Positions 8,255 to 16,349 of a stretch of DNA of 64,000 nucleotides are shown piece by piece (position 1 is the stretch's first letter; the number at the start of each line of letters is the position of its first letter). Source of the DNA: Cellulosimicrobium cellulans. Lineage in GTDB: Bacteria; Actinomycetota; Actinomycetes; Actinomycetales; Cellulomonadaceae. Under the pieces are notes generated by a model that worked only from the letters and a program-made list of their open reading frames with translations, was not told where the DNA came from and searched no databases. The stretch spans positions 1,364,001 to 1,428,000 of the forward strand of contig NZ_JAFBCN010000001.1 in the NCBI RefSeq assembly GCF_016907755.1. The letters are read 5' to 3'. The position numbers and the translations under genes are program-made.

Positions 8255-9224
8255 CACCACGCACCCCGCCACGGGGACCCCCACCGACGCCGTCGTCACC
8301 GAGGACGCCGCCCCCGGCGACCGCGCCCGGTCGACGCTCGCCCAGCTCGCGGCCGACGCGCCGCCCACCGCCCCGCGCCCCCGGCGCCGTGCGCGGTCGG
8401 CGCGCGTCCGGTCCGTGCTCAAGCACGTGCTGCTCGTCGCGTTCGGGCTCGTCATGCTCTACCCGCTGCTGTGGATGCTCGCGAGCTCCTTCAAGCCCTC
8501 GGCGCTGATCTTCCGCGAGCCGGGCCTCATCCCGTCCGCGGTCGACCTCGGCAACTACACCGACGGGTGGAACGCGCTCACGCACCCGTTCGGCCACTAC
8601 CTGCTCAACTCCGCGGTCGTGGTGCTCGGGTCGGTGCTCGGCAACCTCGTGTCGTGCTCGCTGGCGGCCTACGCGTTCGCCCGCCTGCAGTTCCGGGGCC
8701 GCGGGGTCTGGTTCGCGATCATGCTCATGTCGATCATGCTGCCGATCCACGTCGTGATCGTGCCGCAGTACGTGCTCTTCTCCTCCCTGGAGTGGATCAA
8801 CACGTTCCTGCCGCTCATCGTGCCGAAGCTGCTCGCGACGGACGCGTTCTTCATCTTCCTCATGGTCCAGTTCTTCCGCGGGATCCCCAAGGAGCTGGAC
8901 GAGGCCGCGCGGCTCGACGGCTGCGGGCACGGGCGGATCTACCTGCGCATCATGATGCCGCTCGCGCTGCCCGCGCTCGCGACCACCGCGATCTTCACCT
9001 TCATCTGGACCTGGAACGACTTCTTCAGCCAGCTCATCTTCCTGACCAAGCCGGACATGTACACGGTCCCGATCGCGCTGCGCACGTTCGTCGACGCCAC
9101 GGGCCAGAGCTCGTGGGGGCCGATGTTCGCCATGTCGATCGTCTCCCTGGTCCCCGTGTTCCTCGTCTTCCTCTTCGGTCAGAAGTACCTCGTCAAGGGC
9201 ATCGCCACGACGGGGATCAAGTAG
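8247..9224 (+). CDS. Sugar ABC transporter permease (MalG/UgpE type)
   Basis: This 325-residue second permease overlaps the preceding gene by eight bases. A Pro/Ala-rich cytoplasmic leader of about 50 residues precedes the first membrane helix (VLLVAFGLVMLYPLLWMLAS). The EAA loop reads DEAARLDGCGHGRIYLRIMM, followed by a WTWNDFFSQLIFL segment that is typical of MalG-type subunits. It would pair with the MalF-type partner to form the channel. Confidence 0.88.
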   Translation: MTDTTHPATGTPTDAVVTEDAAPGDRARSTLAQLAADAPPTAPRPRRRARSARVRSVLKHVLLVAFGLVMLYPLLWMLASSFKPSALIFREPGLIPSAVDLGNYTDGWNALTHPFGHYLLNSAVVVLGSVLGNLVSCSLAAYAFARLQFRGRGVWFAIMLMSIMLPIHVVIVPQYVLFSSLEWINTFLPLIVPKLLATDAFFIFLMVQFFRGIPKELDEAARLDGCGHGRIYLRIMMPLALPALATTAIFTFIWTWNDFFSQLIFLTKPDMYTVPIALRTFVDATGQSSWGPMFAMSIVSLVPVFLVFLFGQKYLVKGIATTGIK

Positions 9225-9324
9225 CTCCTCCCGCTCGCGGGCGCCTGCCCGCGGGTCTCCCGGTGCCGTCCGGCACCGCTCCGCACGACAGAACGACGAC
9301 GTCCCGTCACGCACAAGGAGAGTC

Positions 9325-10671
9325 ATGAACACCTCGATCCACCGCTCGCGTCGGCCCGGCACGCGCCGCGCGGCGCTGGCTGCCGCACTGACCGTCGGTG
9401 CCCTCGCCCTGACCGCCTGCAGCGGCGACGGCGGCGTCGCGAACCCGGGCGGCGACGACGAGTCGTCCGCCGCGGAGTCCGGGCCCGTCGAGATCCGCTT
9501 CTCGTGGTGGGGGTCGGACACCCGCCACCAGACGACGCAGCAGATCATCGACCTCTTCGAGGAGGAGAACCCCGACATCCAGGTCGTCCCCGACTACACC
9601 GACTGGGGCGGGTACTGGGACAAGCTCGCGACGTCGGTCGCCGCCGGCGACGCGCCCGACGTCATCACGCAGGAGGAGCGCTACCTCGCGGACTACGCCT
9701 CGCGCGGCGTCCTCGCGGACCTCGGGTCGCTCGACATCGACACGAGCACGATCGACGAGTCGGTCGTGGGCTCCGGCGAGACGGGCGGCGCGCTCTACGG
9801 CATCCCCACCGGCGTGAACGCCTACGCGGTGCTCGCCGACCCGCAGGTGTTCGCCGACGCGGGCGTCGAGGTCCCGGACGACTCCACGTGGACCTGGGAG
9901 GACTACGTCGCGGTCTCGAACGCGGTGAGCGCGGGCGCGACGGACGGCATCTACGGCACGCAGGACTACGGCTTCAACGAGGCGGGCCTGTCGATCCTCG
10001 CGCGGCAGCGCGGCGAGGCGCTGTACACGCCGGAGGGCGAGCTCGGCGTCTCCGCGGAGACCGTCGCGGACTTCTTCCAGCTCTCCCTCGACCTCCAGGC
10101 GGGCGGTGGCCAGCCCGACGCCGCGCGGTCCGTCGAGCTGGAGGGCGCCGGTCCGGAGGGCTCGCTCCTCGGGACCAACCAGGGCGCGATGGGCATGTGG
10201 TGGACCAACCAGCTCGGCGCCATCAGCACGGCGTCGGGTCGCGACCTGCAGCTCCTGCGCCTCCCGGGCGAGTCCGAGGGCGAGCGCACGGGCATGTACT
10301 TCAAGCCCGCGATGTACTACTCGGTCGCCAAGACGTCCGAGCACCCCGAGGCGGCCGCCAAGTTCGTGGACTTCCTGCTCAACGACCCCGAGGCCGGGGC
10401 GCTCATGCTGTCCGACCGCGGCCTGCCCGCGAACACCGAGGTGCGCGCTGCCGTGAAGGACAGCCTGTCCCCGGCCGACAAGCAGGCCGCGGACTTCCTC
10501 GAGGCGCTCGGCTCCGAGATCGTCGACGGCCCCCCGGTCCCGCCGCAGGGCGCCGGGGACGTCGTCGAGATCCTCAAGCGCATCAACACCGAGGTGCTCT
10601 TCGAGCAGAAGTCGCCGCAGGACGCCGCGACGCAGTTCCTCGACGAGGTGGGCGCGGCCATCGGGCAGTAG
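9325..10671 (+). CDS. Extracellular sugar-binding lipoprotein of an ABC transporter
   Basis: This 448-residue family 1 solute-binding protein has an Arg-rich leader and hydrophobic stretch ending in a lipobox LTAC with the lipidated Cys at residue 32, so it is anchored outside the membrane. The mature part begins with an acidic Gly/Ser linker and then VEIRFSWWGSDTRHQTTQQI, typical of CUT1 binding proteins. ATG 9325 has AAGGAG five bases upstream. The ligand is unknown; the downstream altronate dehydratase and Gfo/Idh genes favour a uronate- or sugar-acid-containing saccharide. A 12-bp hairpin follows the gene and may set the ratio of binding protein to downstream enzymes. Confidence 0.87.
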   Translation: MNTSIHRSRRPGTRRAALAAALTVGALALTACSGDGGVANPGGDDESSAAESGPVEIRFSWWGSDTRHQTTQQIIDLFEEENPDIQVVPDYTDWGGYWDKLATSVAAGDAPDVITQEERYLADYASRGVLADLGSLDIDTSTIDESVVGSGETGGALYGIPTGVNAYAVLADPQVFADAGVEVPDDSTWTWEDYVAVSNAVSAGATDGIYGTQDYGFNEAGLSILARQRGEALYTPEGELGVSAETVADFFQLSLDLQAGGGQPDAARSVELEGAGPEGSLLGTNQGAMGMWWTNQLGAISTASGRDLQLLRLPGESEGERTGMYFKPAMYYSVAKTSEHPEAAAKFVDFLLNDPEAGALMLSDRGLPANTEVRAAVKDSLSPADKQAADFLEALGSEIVDGPPVPPQGAGDVVEILKRINTEVLFEQKSPQDAATQFLDEVGAAIGQ

Positions 10672-10700
10672 CCCGGCCGTGGTCTCCCGCCACCCCTGAC

Positions 10701-10740
10701 CGGCCGGGCCGGCCCGTCGCCCCACGGACCGGCCCGGCCG
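10701..10740 (+). terminator. Intra-operon hairpin after the binding-protein gene
   Basis: CGGCCGGGCCGG at 10701-10712 and CCGGCCCGGCCG at 10729-10740 form a perfect 12-bp stem around a 16-base loop. There is no U-run. It lies between the binding-protein and Gfo/Idh genes, so it is more likely a partial terminator or 3'-end stabiliser than the end of the operon. Confidence 0.5.
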
Positions 10741-10809
10741 CACCTCCGCAGCTCTCCACCGCGCCGCCCACCCCGACCTGACCCAGGACCCCGAGAGGAC
10801 CGCAGACCC

Positions 10810-12243
10810 GTGCACCACCCCGGCACCATCCCGTCCGAGCCCGCGCCGACCCGCCGTCCGCGCCGCTACGCCCTCGCCGGCACCGGGCACCGCGCGCGCA
10901 TGTTCGTCGACGCGCTGCTCGGCGAGCACCGCCCGGACGGGCACCTGGTCGCGTGGTGCGAGCCGAACCCCGTGCGCGCCGCCTGGTACGACCGTCGCCT
11001 GGAGGCCGCGGGCCTCGGGCCGCTGCCCCGCTACGAGCCGTCCGACCTCGGCCGGATGCTCGCCGAGCAGGCGGTGGACGCGCTGATCGTGACGACGCCC
11101 GACCACGCCCACGCCGACTACGTCGTCGCGGCGCTCGGGGCCGGCGTCGACGTCGTGTGCGAGAAGCCGCTCACGACCGACGCCGCCGGGATGGCGCGCA
11201 TCCGTGCCGCGGCGGAGCGCTCGTCGGCCACGCTCACGGTGACCTTCAACTACCGGTACTCGCCGCGCAACACCGCGCTGCGGCGCGTCATCGCGTCGGG
11301 CGAGATCGGCGACGTCGTCTCCGTGCACTTCGAGTGGCTGCTGGACACGGTCCACGGTGCCGACTACTTCCGCCGCTGGCACCGCGACAAGGCCGCCTCG
11401 GGCGGGCTCGCGGTGCACAAGGCGAGCCACCACTTCGACCTCGTCAACTGGTGGCTCGACGACGTCCCCGAGAGCGTCGCGGCACGTGGCGGGCTCCGCT
11501 TCTACGGGGACGACGGCGCCGGGCGCCCTTCCGGAGAGCGTCCCGGCCTCGGGCGGGACGCCGCGCCCGACGACCCGTACGGGATCGACCTCGCCGCGGA
11601 CGACACGCTGCGCGCGCTCTACCTCGACGCGGAGGCCGAGGACGGCTACGTCCGCGACCGCGACGTGTTCGCGCCGGGCGTCACCATCGAGGACACGATC
11701 GGCGCGCTCGTCGGCTACCGGCGCGGCGCGACCCTCACCTACTCCCTGACCGCGCACAGCCCGTGGGAGGGGTACCGCGTCGCGGTCAACGGCACGCGCG
11801 GCCGGGCCGAGCTCGACGTCGTCGAGCGCGCCCACGTCGAGTCCGGACGCGCGGCGGAGGACCTGGGCCCGGACGGCAAGCGCCGCCCCGCCGTCGACCC
11901 GAGCGCCGTGCACGACCCCGGGGCGAGCGACGTCCGACCCTACGGCGCACGGCTCGTGGTGCAGCGGCACTGGGAGCCCGCGCGCGAGGTCGTCATCGAG
12001 GAGGGCGAGGGCTCGCACGGCGGAGGGGACCGTCTCCTCCTCGCCGACGTGTTCCGGGGCCCGGGCGAGGACCCGCTCGAGCGAGCCGCGGGCTACGTCG
12101 ACGGCCTGCGCAGCGTCGCCGTCGGCGTGGCCGTGAACCGCTCGCTCGAGACGGGGCAGGTCGTGCGCACCGCCGACCTCGGGGTGTCGCTCGAGCGCCC
12201 CGCGACGGCGACCGCCGCGCCGCGGTCGGCGGTGCGGTCGTGA
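10810..12243 (+). CDS. Gfo/Idh/MocA-family oxidoreductase
   Basis: This 477-residue dehydrogenase is longer than usual. It has a Rossmann start YALAGTGHRARMFVDALLG, the DVVCEKPLTTDAAGM signature near residue 120, and FNYRYSPRNTALRR followed by GGLAVHKASHHFDLVNWWL, which carries the expected active-site His pair. It belongs to the long branch of the family with an insert around residues 230-290 (GLGRDAAPDDPYGIDLAADD). The GTG at 10810 lies close to GAGAGGACCG. Its stop overlaps the start of altronate dehydratase, so the two enzymes are coupled and probably sequential or parallel in one pathway. Confidence 0.82.
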   Translation: MHHPGTIPSEPAPTRRPRRYALAGTGHRARMFVDALLGEHRPDGHLVAWCEPNPVRAAWYDRRLEAAGLGPLPRYEPSDLGRMLAEQAVDALIVTTPDHAHADYVVAALGAGVDVVCEKPLTTDAAGMARIRAAAERSSATLTVTFNYRYSPRNTALRRVIASGEIGDVVSVHFEWLLDTVHGADYFRRWHRDKAASGGLAVHKASHHFDLVNWWLDDVPESVAARGGLRFYGDDGAGRPSGERPGLGRDAAPDDPYGIDLAADDTLRALYLDAEAEDGYVRDRDVFAPGVTIEDTIGALVGYRRGATLTYSLTAHSPWEGYRVAVNGTRGRAELDVVERAHVESGRAAEDLGPDGKRRPAVDPSAVHDPGASDVRPYGARLVVQRHWEPAREVVIEEGEGSHGGGDRLLLADVFRGPGEDPLERAAGYVDGLRSVAVGVAVNRSLETGQVVRTADLGVSLERPATATAAPRSAVRS

Positions 12244-13784
12244 CCGCGACCGCGCGCGCGGCCGACGTGCTCGTCCTGCGGCCCGAGGACGACGTCGCCG
12301 TCGCGACGCGCGACCTCGCGCCGGGCGACGCCGTCGACCTCGCCGCGGGCGGCACGGTCACGGTGGCCGACGCCGTCCCGCGCGGGCACAAGGTGGCGCT
12401 GCGGGACGTCCCCGCGGGCGACCCCGTGCACAAGTACGGGCAGGTGATCGGCGTCGCGACGCGCGACGTCCGCGCGGGCCAGCACGTGCACACGCAGAAC
12501 CTCGGGTACGCACCGGGGGAGCGCGAGCACGAGCTCGCCACCGTGCGCACCGCGCTGGAGGTGCCGCCCGGACCGCGCCCGACGTTCCGCGGCTACCGGC
12601 GTGCGAACGGGAAAACCGGCACGCGCAGCTACGTCGCGATCCTCACGTCGGTCAACTGCTCCGCGAGCACGGCGCGCATGATCGCGGACCAGTTCCGCGG
12701 GCTCGCGCTCGACGCGTACGAGGACGTCGACGGCGTCGTCGCCCTCACGCACCAGTCGGGGTGCGGCCTCGTGCCGACCAGCGAGGGTGCGCAGGTGCTC
12801 CTGCGCACGCTGCGCGGGTACGCCGCGCACCCCAACGTCACGGGCGTCCTCGTCCTCGGGCTCGGCTGCGAGATGATCGCCGTCGACACGGTGCTCGCGG
12901 GGGCGGACCTGTCGCCGGACACGGTGGTGCGCACGCTGACCATCCAGGAGACGGGCGGCGTGCGGGCCACCGTCCGCGCGGGCGTCGCGGCGGTGCGCGA
13001 GATGGTGGAGGACATCGACGCCCGCTGGGAGCGCACCGACCGCGACGTGTCCGAGCTCGTGCTCGGTCTCAACTGCGGCGGCTCCGACGGGTACTCCGGC
13101 ATCACCGCGAACCCGGCCCTCGGCATCGCGTCCGACCGCCTCGTCGCCTACGGCGGGACGTCGGCGCTCGCGGAGACGCCCGAGGTGTTCGGCGCCGAGC
13201 ACCTGCTCACGCGCCGGGCGGTCACGCGGGAGGTCGGGCAGCGCCTGCTCGACCGGCTCGAGTGGTGGCAGGGCTACGCCGAGGCCGGGGGAGGCACGCT
13301 CGACAACAACCCGTCGCCCGGCAACAAGGCCGGTGGCCTGACGACGATCCTCGAGAAGTCGCTCGGCGCCGTCGCCAAGGGCGGGCAGGCCGACCTCGCC
13401 GCCGTGCACGAGTACGCCGAGCCGCTCGACACCCCGGGCTTCGTGTTCATGGACACCCCCGGCTACGACCCCGTCTCCGTCACCGGGCTCGTCGCGGGCG
13501 GGGCGACGGTCGTGTGCTTCACGACGGGTCGCGGGTCGGTGTTCGGCTGCAAGCCCACCCCGACCATCAAGCTCGGGACCAACAGCGAGCTCTCCGCGCG
13601 CATGGGCGACGATGTGGACATCGACTGCGGGCGGGTCGTCGACGGCGTCGCGACCCTCGAGGAGGTGGGCGACGAGATCTTCGCGCGCATCCTCGCCGTC
13701 GCCTCGGGGGAGGAGACGGCGAGCGAGGAGCTCGACCTCGGCGGCGAGGAGTTCGTCCCGTGGCAGCTCGGCACGGTCACCTGA
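12240..13784 (+). CDS. uxaA: Altronate dehydratase (UxaA family)
   Basis: This 514-residue protein contains both parts of the family: an N-terminal SAF-like domain (about residues 1-95, with VPRGHKVALRDVPAGDPVHKYG) and the large UxaA domain. Key blocks are THQSGCGLVPTSEGAQ, LGLGCEMI, LNCGGSDGYSGITANPALG, DNNPSPGNKAGGLTTILEKS and FTTGRGSVFGCKPTPTIKLG. It dehydrates D-altronate to 2-keto-3-deoxygluconate in galacturonate catabolism. Some relatives act on galactarate or other sugar acids, so substrate is likely but not certain. GTG at 12240 forms a GTGA overlap with the previous stop. It is the last gene of the operon. Confidence 0.9.
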   Translation: MTATARAADVLVLRPEDDVAVATRDLAPGDAVDLAAGGTVTVADAVPRGHKVALRDVPAGDPVHKYGQVIGVATRDVRAGQHVHTQNLGYAPGEREHELATVRTALEVPPGPRPTFRGYRRANGKTGTRSYVAILTSVNCSASTARMIADQFRGLALDAYEDVDGVVALTHQSGCGLVPTSEGAQVLLRTLRGYAAHPNVTGVLVLGLGCEMIAVDTVLAGADLSPDTVVRTLTIQETGGVRATVRAGVAAVREMVEDIDARWERTDRDVSELVLGLNCGGSDGYSGITANPALGIASDRLVAYGGTSALAETPEVFGAEHLLTRRAVTREVGQRLLDRLEWWQGYAEAGGGTLDNNPSPGNKAGGLTTILEKSLGAVAKGGQADLAAVHEYAEPLDTPGFVFMDTPGYDPVSVTGLVAGGATVVCFTTGRGSVFGCKPTPTIKLGTNSELSARMGDDVDIDCGRVVDGVATLEEVGDEIFARILAVASGEETASEELDLGGEEFVPWQLGTVT

Positions 13785-13789
13785 CCCCC

Positions 13790-13823
13790 GCGAGGTAGAG
13801 CTCCGGTAGCCCGAGGTAGAGCC
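13790..13823 (+). repeat. GAGGTAGA intergenic repeat, copy 1
   Basis: The block begins GCGAGGTAGAGC and contains a second CCCGAGGTAGAGC about 21 bases later. Almost the same arrangement occurs twice, inverted, at 25346-25416. It fills the 50-bp space between the convergent uxaA and membrane-protein genes, so it may act at transcript ends. Confidence 0.55.
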
Positions 13824-13834
13824 GTGGTCGTGGC

Positions 13835-14887
13835 TCAGGAGCCGCTCGCGGACTCTTCCTTCGCGAACGCCGCGACGTCGGGGTCGTAGGCCACGGGTCG
13901 TGACTGGTCCAGCTCGACGAGCAGGAGGTCGTCGAGCCAGCGGTCGGGGGCGGGCTGGCGGCCGCGTCGGCGGGACCGCGCGACGGCGTCCGCGGCGTCC
14001 GCGGCGTCACGCACCTCGTGCACGACGACGACCGGCGCGCCGGGCAGGGGCACGCGGTCCTGCGGGGCGACGAGCAGGACTTCGACGCTCCGCTCCACCC
14101 CCGGCGGCCCGTAGGCGACGGTCGCGTCGAACCGGGGTCGCGCGTCGTCGGTCCACGCACCCTGGTACCTCCGGTCCACCAGCGAGCCCGGGGTGCGGAC
14201 CCCGTCACGACGCAGCGTGCGCAGGCGCTCCTGGACGGCTCGCGCCTCGAGCTGCGCCTCGGTCGTCGCGAGGACGGCGACCACGCCGCACGCCAGCGCC
14301 CCGACGGCGACGCCGGCGAGCGCGAGCAGCGGCTCGAGCGCGAGGTCCCGGGCGAGCGGGTGGGCGACACCGGCCAGGTCCAGCCCGACCACGGTCCCCG
14401 TCCCCAGCGCGAGCGCGAGGAGCGCGGTGGCCCACGTCAGGCGCGAGGCCACGCGCGCCGAGCCGCTCGCACCGTGGGAGACGGTGTGGACGCCCAGCAG
14501 GAGGACGCACGCGGGGAGCGCGACGACGGCGAGCGCGACCACGAGCCACCACGGCGCCGGGCGACCGCCCGGCAGCGCGCCAGGGCCGAGCAGGTGGCCG
14601 GCGAGCAGAGCCAGGGCGACCCCGCCGACGACCGCCACCAGCACGCCGGAGCCGAGGACCAGCCGGGTCAGGTAGCGCGTCTGGGCGCGCGGCGAGAGCG
14701 GGGTCTCGACGACGGCCCTGCCGTGCCGGTCGCGCACGGCGAACGCCGGGACGCCGGGGCTGAGGAACCCCGGGTTGCCGGGCAGGCCCGTCAGCCCGGC
14801 GGCTGGCTCCGAGGCCGACCCCCAGCCCGGGGCGTCCACCGGCGGAGCGGCGGTGGGTCCGTCGAGGTCGTCGCGCGATGCGGTCAT
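13835..14887 (-). CDS. Membrane protein with four predicted helices, unknown function
   Basis: I do not recognise a family. The 350-residue protein has a Pro/Gly-rich cytoplasmic-looking N-terminus (about 70 residues) and a Tyr/Leu-rich junction PLSPRAQTRYLTRL. Four hydrophobic segments follow (VLGSGVLVAVVGGVALALLA; WWLVVALAVVALPACVLLLG; a third starting TWATALLALALG; a fourth starting LLALAGVAVGALACGVV). About 130 soluble residues close the protein, including RRYQGAWTDDARPRFDATVAYG and VEVLLVAPQDRVPLPG. The ATG at 14887 follows a GAGAAGAGGG ribosome-binding stretch. It is convergent with uxaA and divergent from the ketosynthase gene, with no operon partner. Confidence 0.7.
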   Translation of the reverse strand: MTASRDDLDGPTAAPPVDAPGWGSASEPAAGLTGLPGNPGFLSPGVPAFAVRDRHGRAVVETPLSPRAQTRYLTRLVLGSGVLVAVVGGVALALLAGHLLGPGALPGGRPAPWWLVVALAVVALPACVLLLGVHTVSHGASGSARVASRLTWATALLALALGTGTVVGLDLAGVAHPLARDLALEPLLALAGVAVGALACGVVAVLATTEAQLEARAVQERLRTLRRDGVRTPGSLVDRRYQGAWTDDARPRFDATVAYGPPGVERSVEVLLVAPQDRVPLPGAPVVVVHEVRDAADAADAVARSRRRGRQPAPDRWLDDLLLVELDQSRPVAYDPDVAAFAKEESASGS

Positions 14888-15020
14888 GACGACCCTCTTC
14901 TCGGTCAAGAGAACGTCAAGTGCAGGGTAGGGGATAGCGGGCGTGATGTCACCGGTCCGGTGCGCGGCGGGGTCCGTCCGCGACGCGTGACGAGGTCGTT
15001 CGGGCGCGGCGACGCGTGAC

Positions 15021-16058
15021 ATGATCGACCTCATGCTCACTCCCGCCACCGGCGCGGCCGGGTCGCGCATCGCCGGCCTCGGTCACTTCCAGCCCGAGAA
15101 GACGCTGACGAACGACGACATCGCGCAGCTCGTCGAGACCAACGACGAGTGGATCCGCTCGCGCACCGGGATCGTCACGCGGCACGTCGCCGACGACGAC
15201 ACGACGGTCGCCGACATGGCCACCGCAGCCGCGCGCCACGCGCTCACCGACGCCGGTGTCGACCCCGCCGAGGTCGACCTCGTCATCGTCGCCACCGCCA
15301 CCGCGACCGACCGATCGCCCAACACCGCGGGCCGCGTCGCCTACCACCTGCGCACCGGCGTCATGCCCGGGCAGTCCACGCCCGAGGAGGCGTCCGAGCT
15401 CGACCTGCGCGGCGTCGTCGGGCCCGCGGTGCTCGACGTCAACGTCGCGTGCTCCGGGTTCGCCCACTCCGTCGGCCTCGCCGACCAGGCGATCCGCGCC
15501 GGCTCCGCCCGCACCGCCGTCGTCATCGGCGCGGAGAAGCTCACCGCGTTCACCGACTGGACCGACCGCAGCACGTGCATCCTCACGGCCGACGGCGCAG
15601 GCGCGGCCGTGCTGCGCGCGAGCGACGAGCCCGGTGTCGGGCCCGTGACCTGGGGCTCCGAGCCCGACCTCACCCCCGCCGTGCTCATCGAGTCGCCCGC
15701 CGACAAGTTCGCCCAGGACGGCCGCGCCGTCTTCAAGTGGGCCATCACGCGCGCCGCCGACCGCGCGCGCTCCGTCGTGGAGCGCTCCGGCGTCGCGCTC
15801 GACGACATCGAGGTGCTCGTCGCGCACCAGGCCAACCTGCGCATCATCGAGCCCCTCGCGAAGTCGCTCGGGCTGGAGTCCAAGATCGTCGTCACCGACA
15901 TCGTCGAGTCCGGCAACACCTCCGCCGCGTCCATCCCGCTCGGGCTCTCCAAGTGGTGGCACGCCGGCAAGATCCCCGCCGGCGTCCCGGCGCTGCTCTT
16001 CGGCTTCGGCGGCGGGTTCGCCTGGGCCGGCCAGGTCGTGGAGACCCCGACCCGCTGA
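15021..16058 (+). CDS. FabH-like 3-oxoacyl-ACP synthase III
   Basis: The 345-residue thiolase-fold enzyme has the KAS III triad Cys144 (NVACSGF), His269 (VAHQANLRI) and Asn299 (ESGNTSAAS), and the N-terminal NDEWIRSRTGI motif. It should condense an acyl-CoA with malonyl-ACP. Two features differ from housekeeping FabH. About 20 extra residues (roughly 112-133, MPGQSTPEEASELDLRG) precede the active-site strand, and the usual PSTAC-VQ-LG stretch is altered. No fatty-acid or polyketide genes are adjacent, so an orphan or specialised ketosynthase is likelier than the main FabH. ATG at 15033 is an alternative start. Confidence 0.85.
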   Translation: MIDLMLTPATGAAGSRIAGLGHFQPEKTLTNDDIAQLVETNDEWIRSRTGIVTRHVADDDTTVADMATAAARHALTDAGVDPAEVDLVIVATATATDRSPNTAGRVAYHLRTGVMPGQSTPEEASELDLRGVVGPAVLDVNVACSGFAHSVGLADQAIRAGSARTAVVIGAEKLTAFTDWTDRSTCILTADGAGAAVLRASDEPGVGPVTWGSEPDLTPAVLIESPADKFAQDGRAVFKWAITRAADRARSVVERSGVALDDIEVLVAHQANLRIIEPLAKSLGLESKIVVTDIVESGNTSAASIPLGLSKWWHAGKIPAGVPALLFGFGGGFAWAGQVVETPTR

Positions 16059-16184
16059 CACCGGCTCGCGCCGCGCCTGGCCGGCCCGAGCTGGGCGGGT
16101 TCTTCGGGTTGCCTCCGCTCGAGCGCCTCGGGTCGCCCGGGGTCGAGCGGTCGGGTCGCCTCCGGTCGCCTGGCCCGGCCCGAC

Positions 16185-16246
16185 GACGAGATGCGAGTCG
16201 TTGCCCTCTCCTCCGTCCGTGGAGGGGCAACAACTCGCATCTCGTC
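16185..16246 (+). terminator. Long hairpin between convergent genes
   Basis: A 22-base arm beginning GACGAGATGCGAGT (16185-16206) is matched, with one G-T pair, by an inverted arm ending ACTCGCATCTCGTC (16225-16246). The loop contains a further CTCC/GGAG stem. The rest of the roughly 290-bp gap around it (16059-16349) shows no gene. It is placed where a two-sided terminator would serve both the ketosynthase and the beta-helix protein gene, but its length and lack of a U-run also fit a dispersed repeat. Confidence 0.55.
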
Positions 16247-16349
16247 AACCGTCGGCGGTGACAGTCCGGTGAGGTCGCCGTCGACCCGGCCCCTGCACGG
16301 GGTGGAGAGCGACTGCCGTGACTGTCCGATACCGGCTGCTCGGCTTCCC

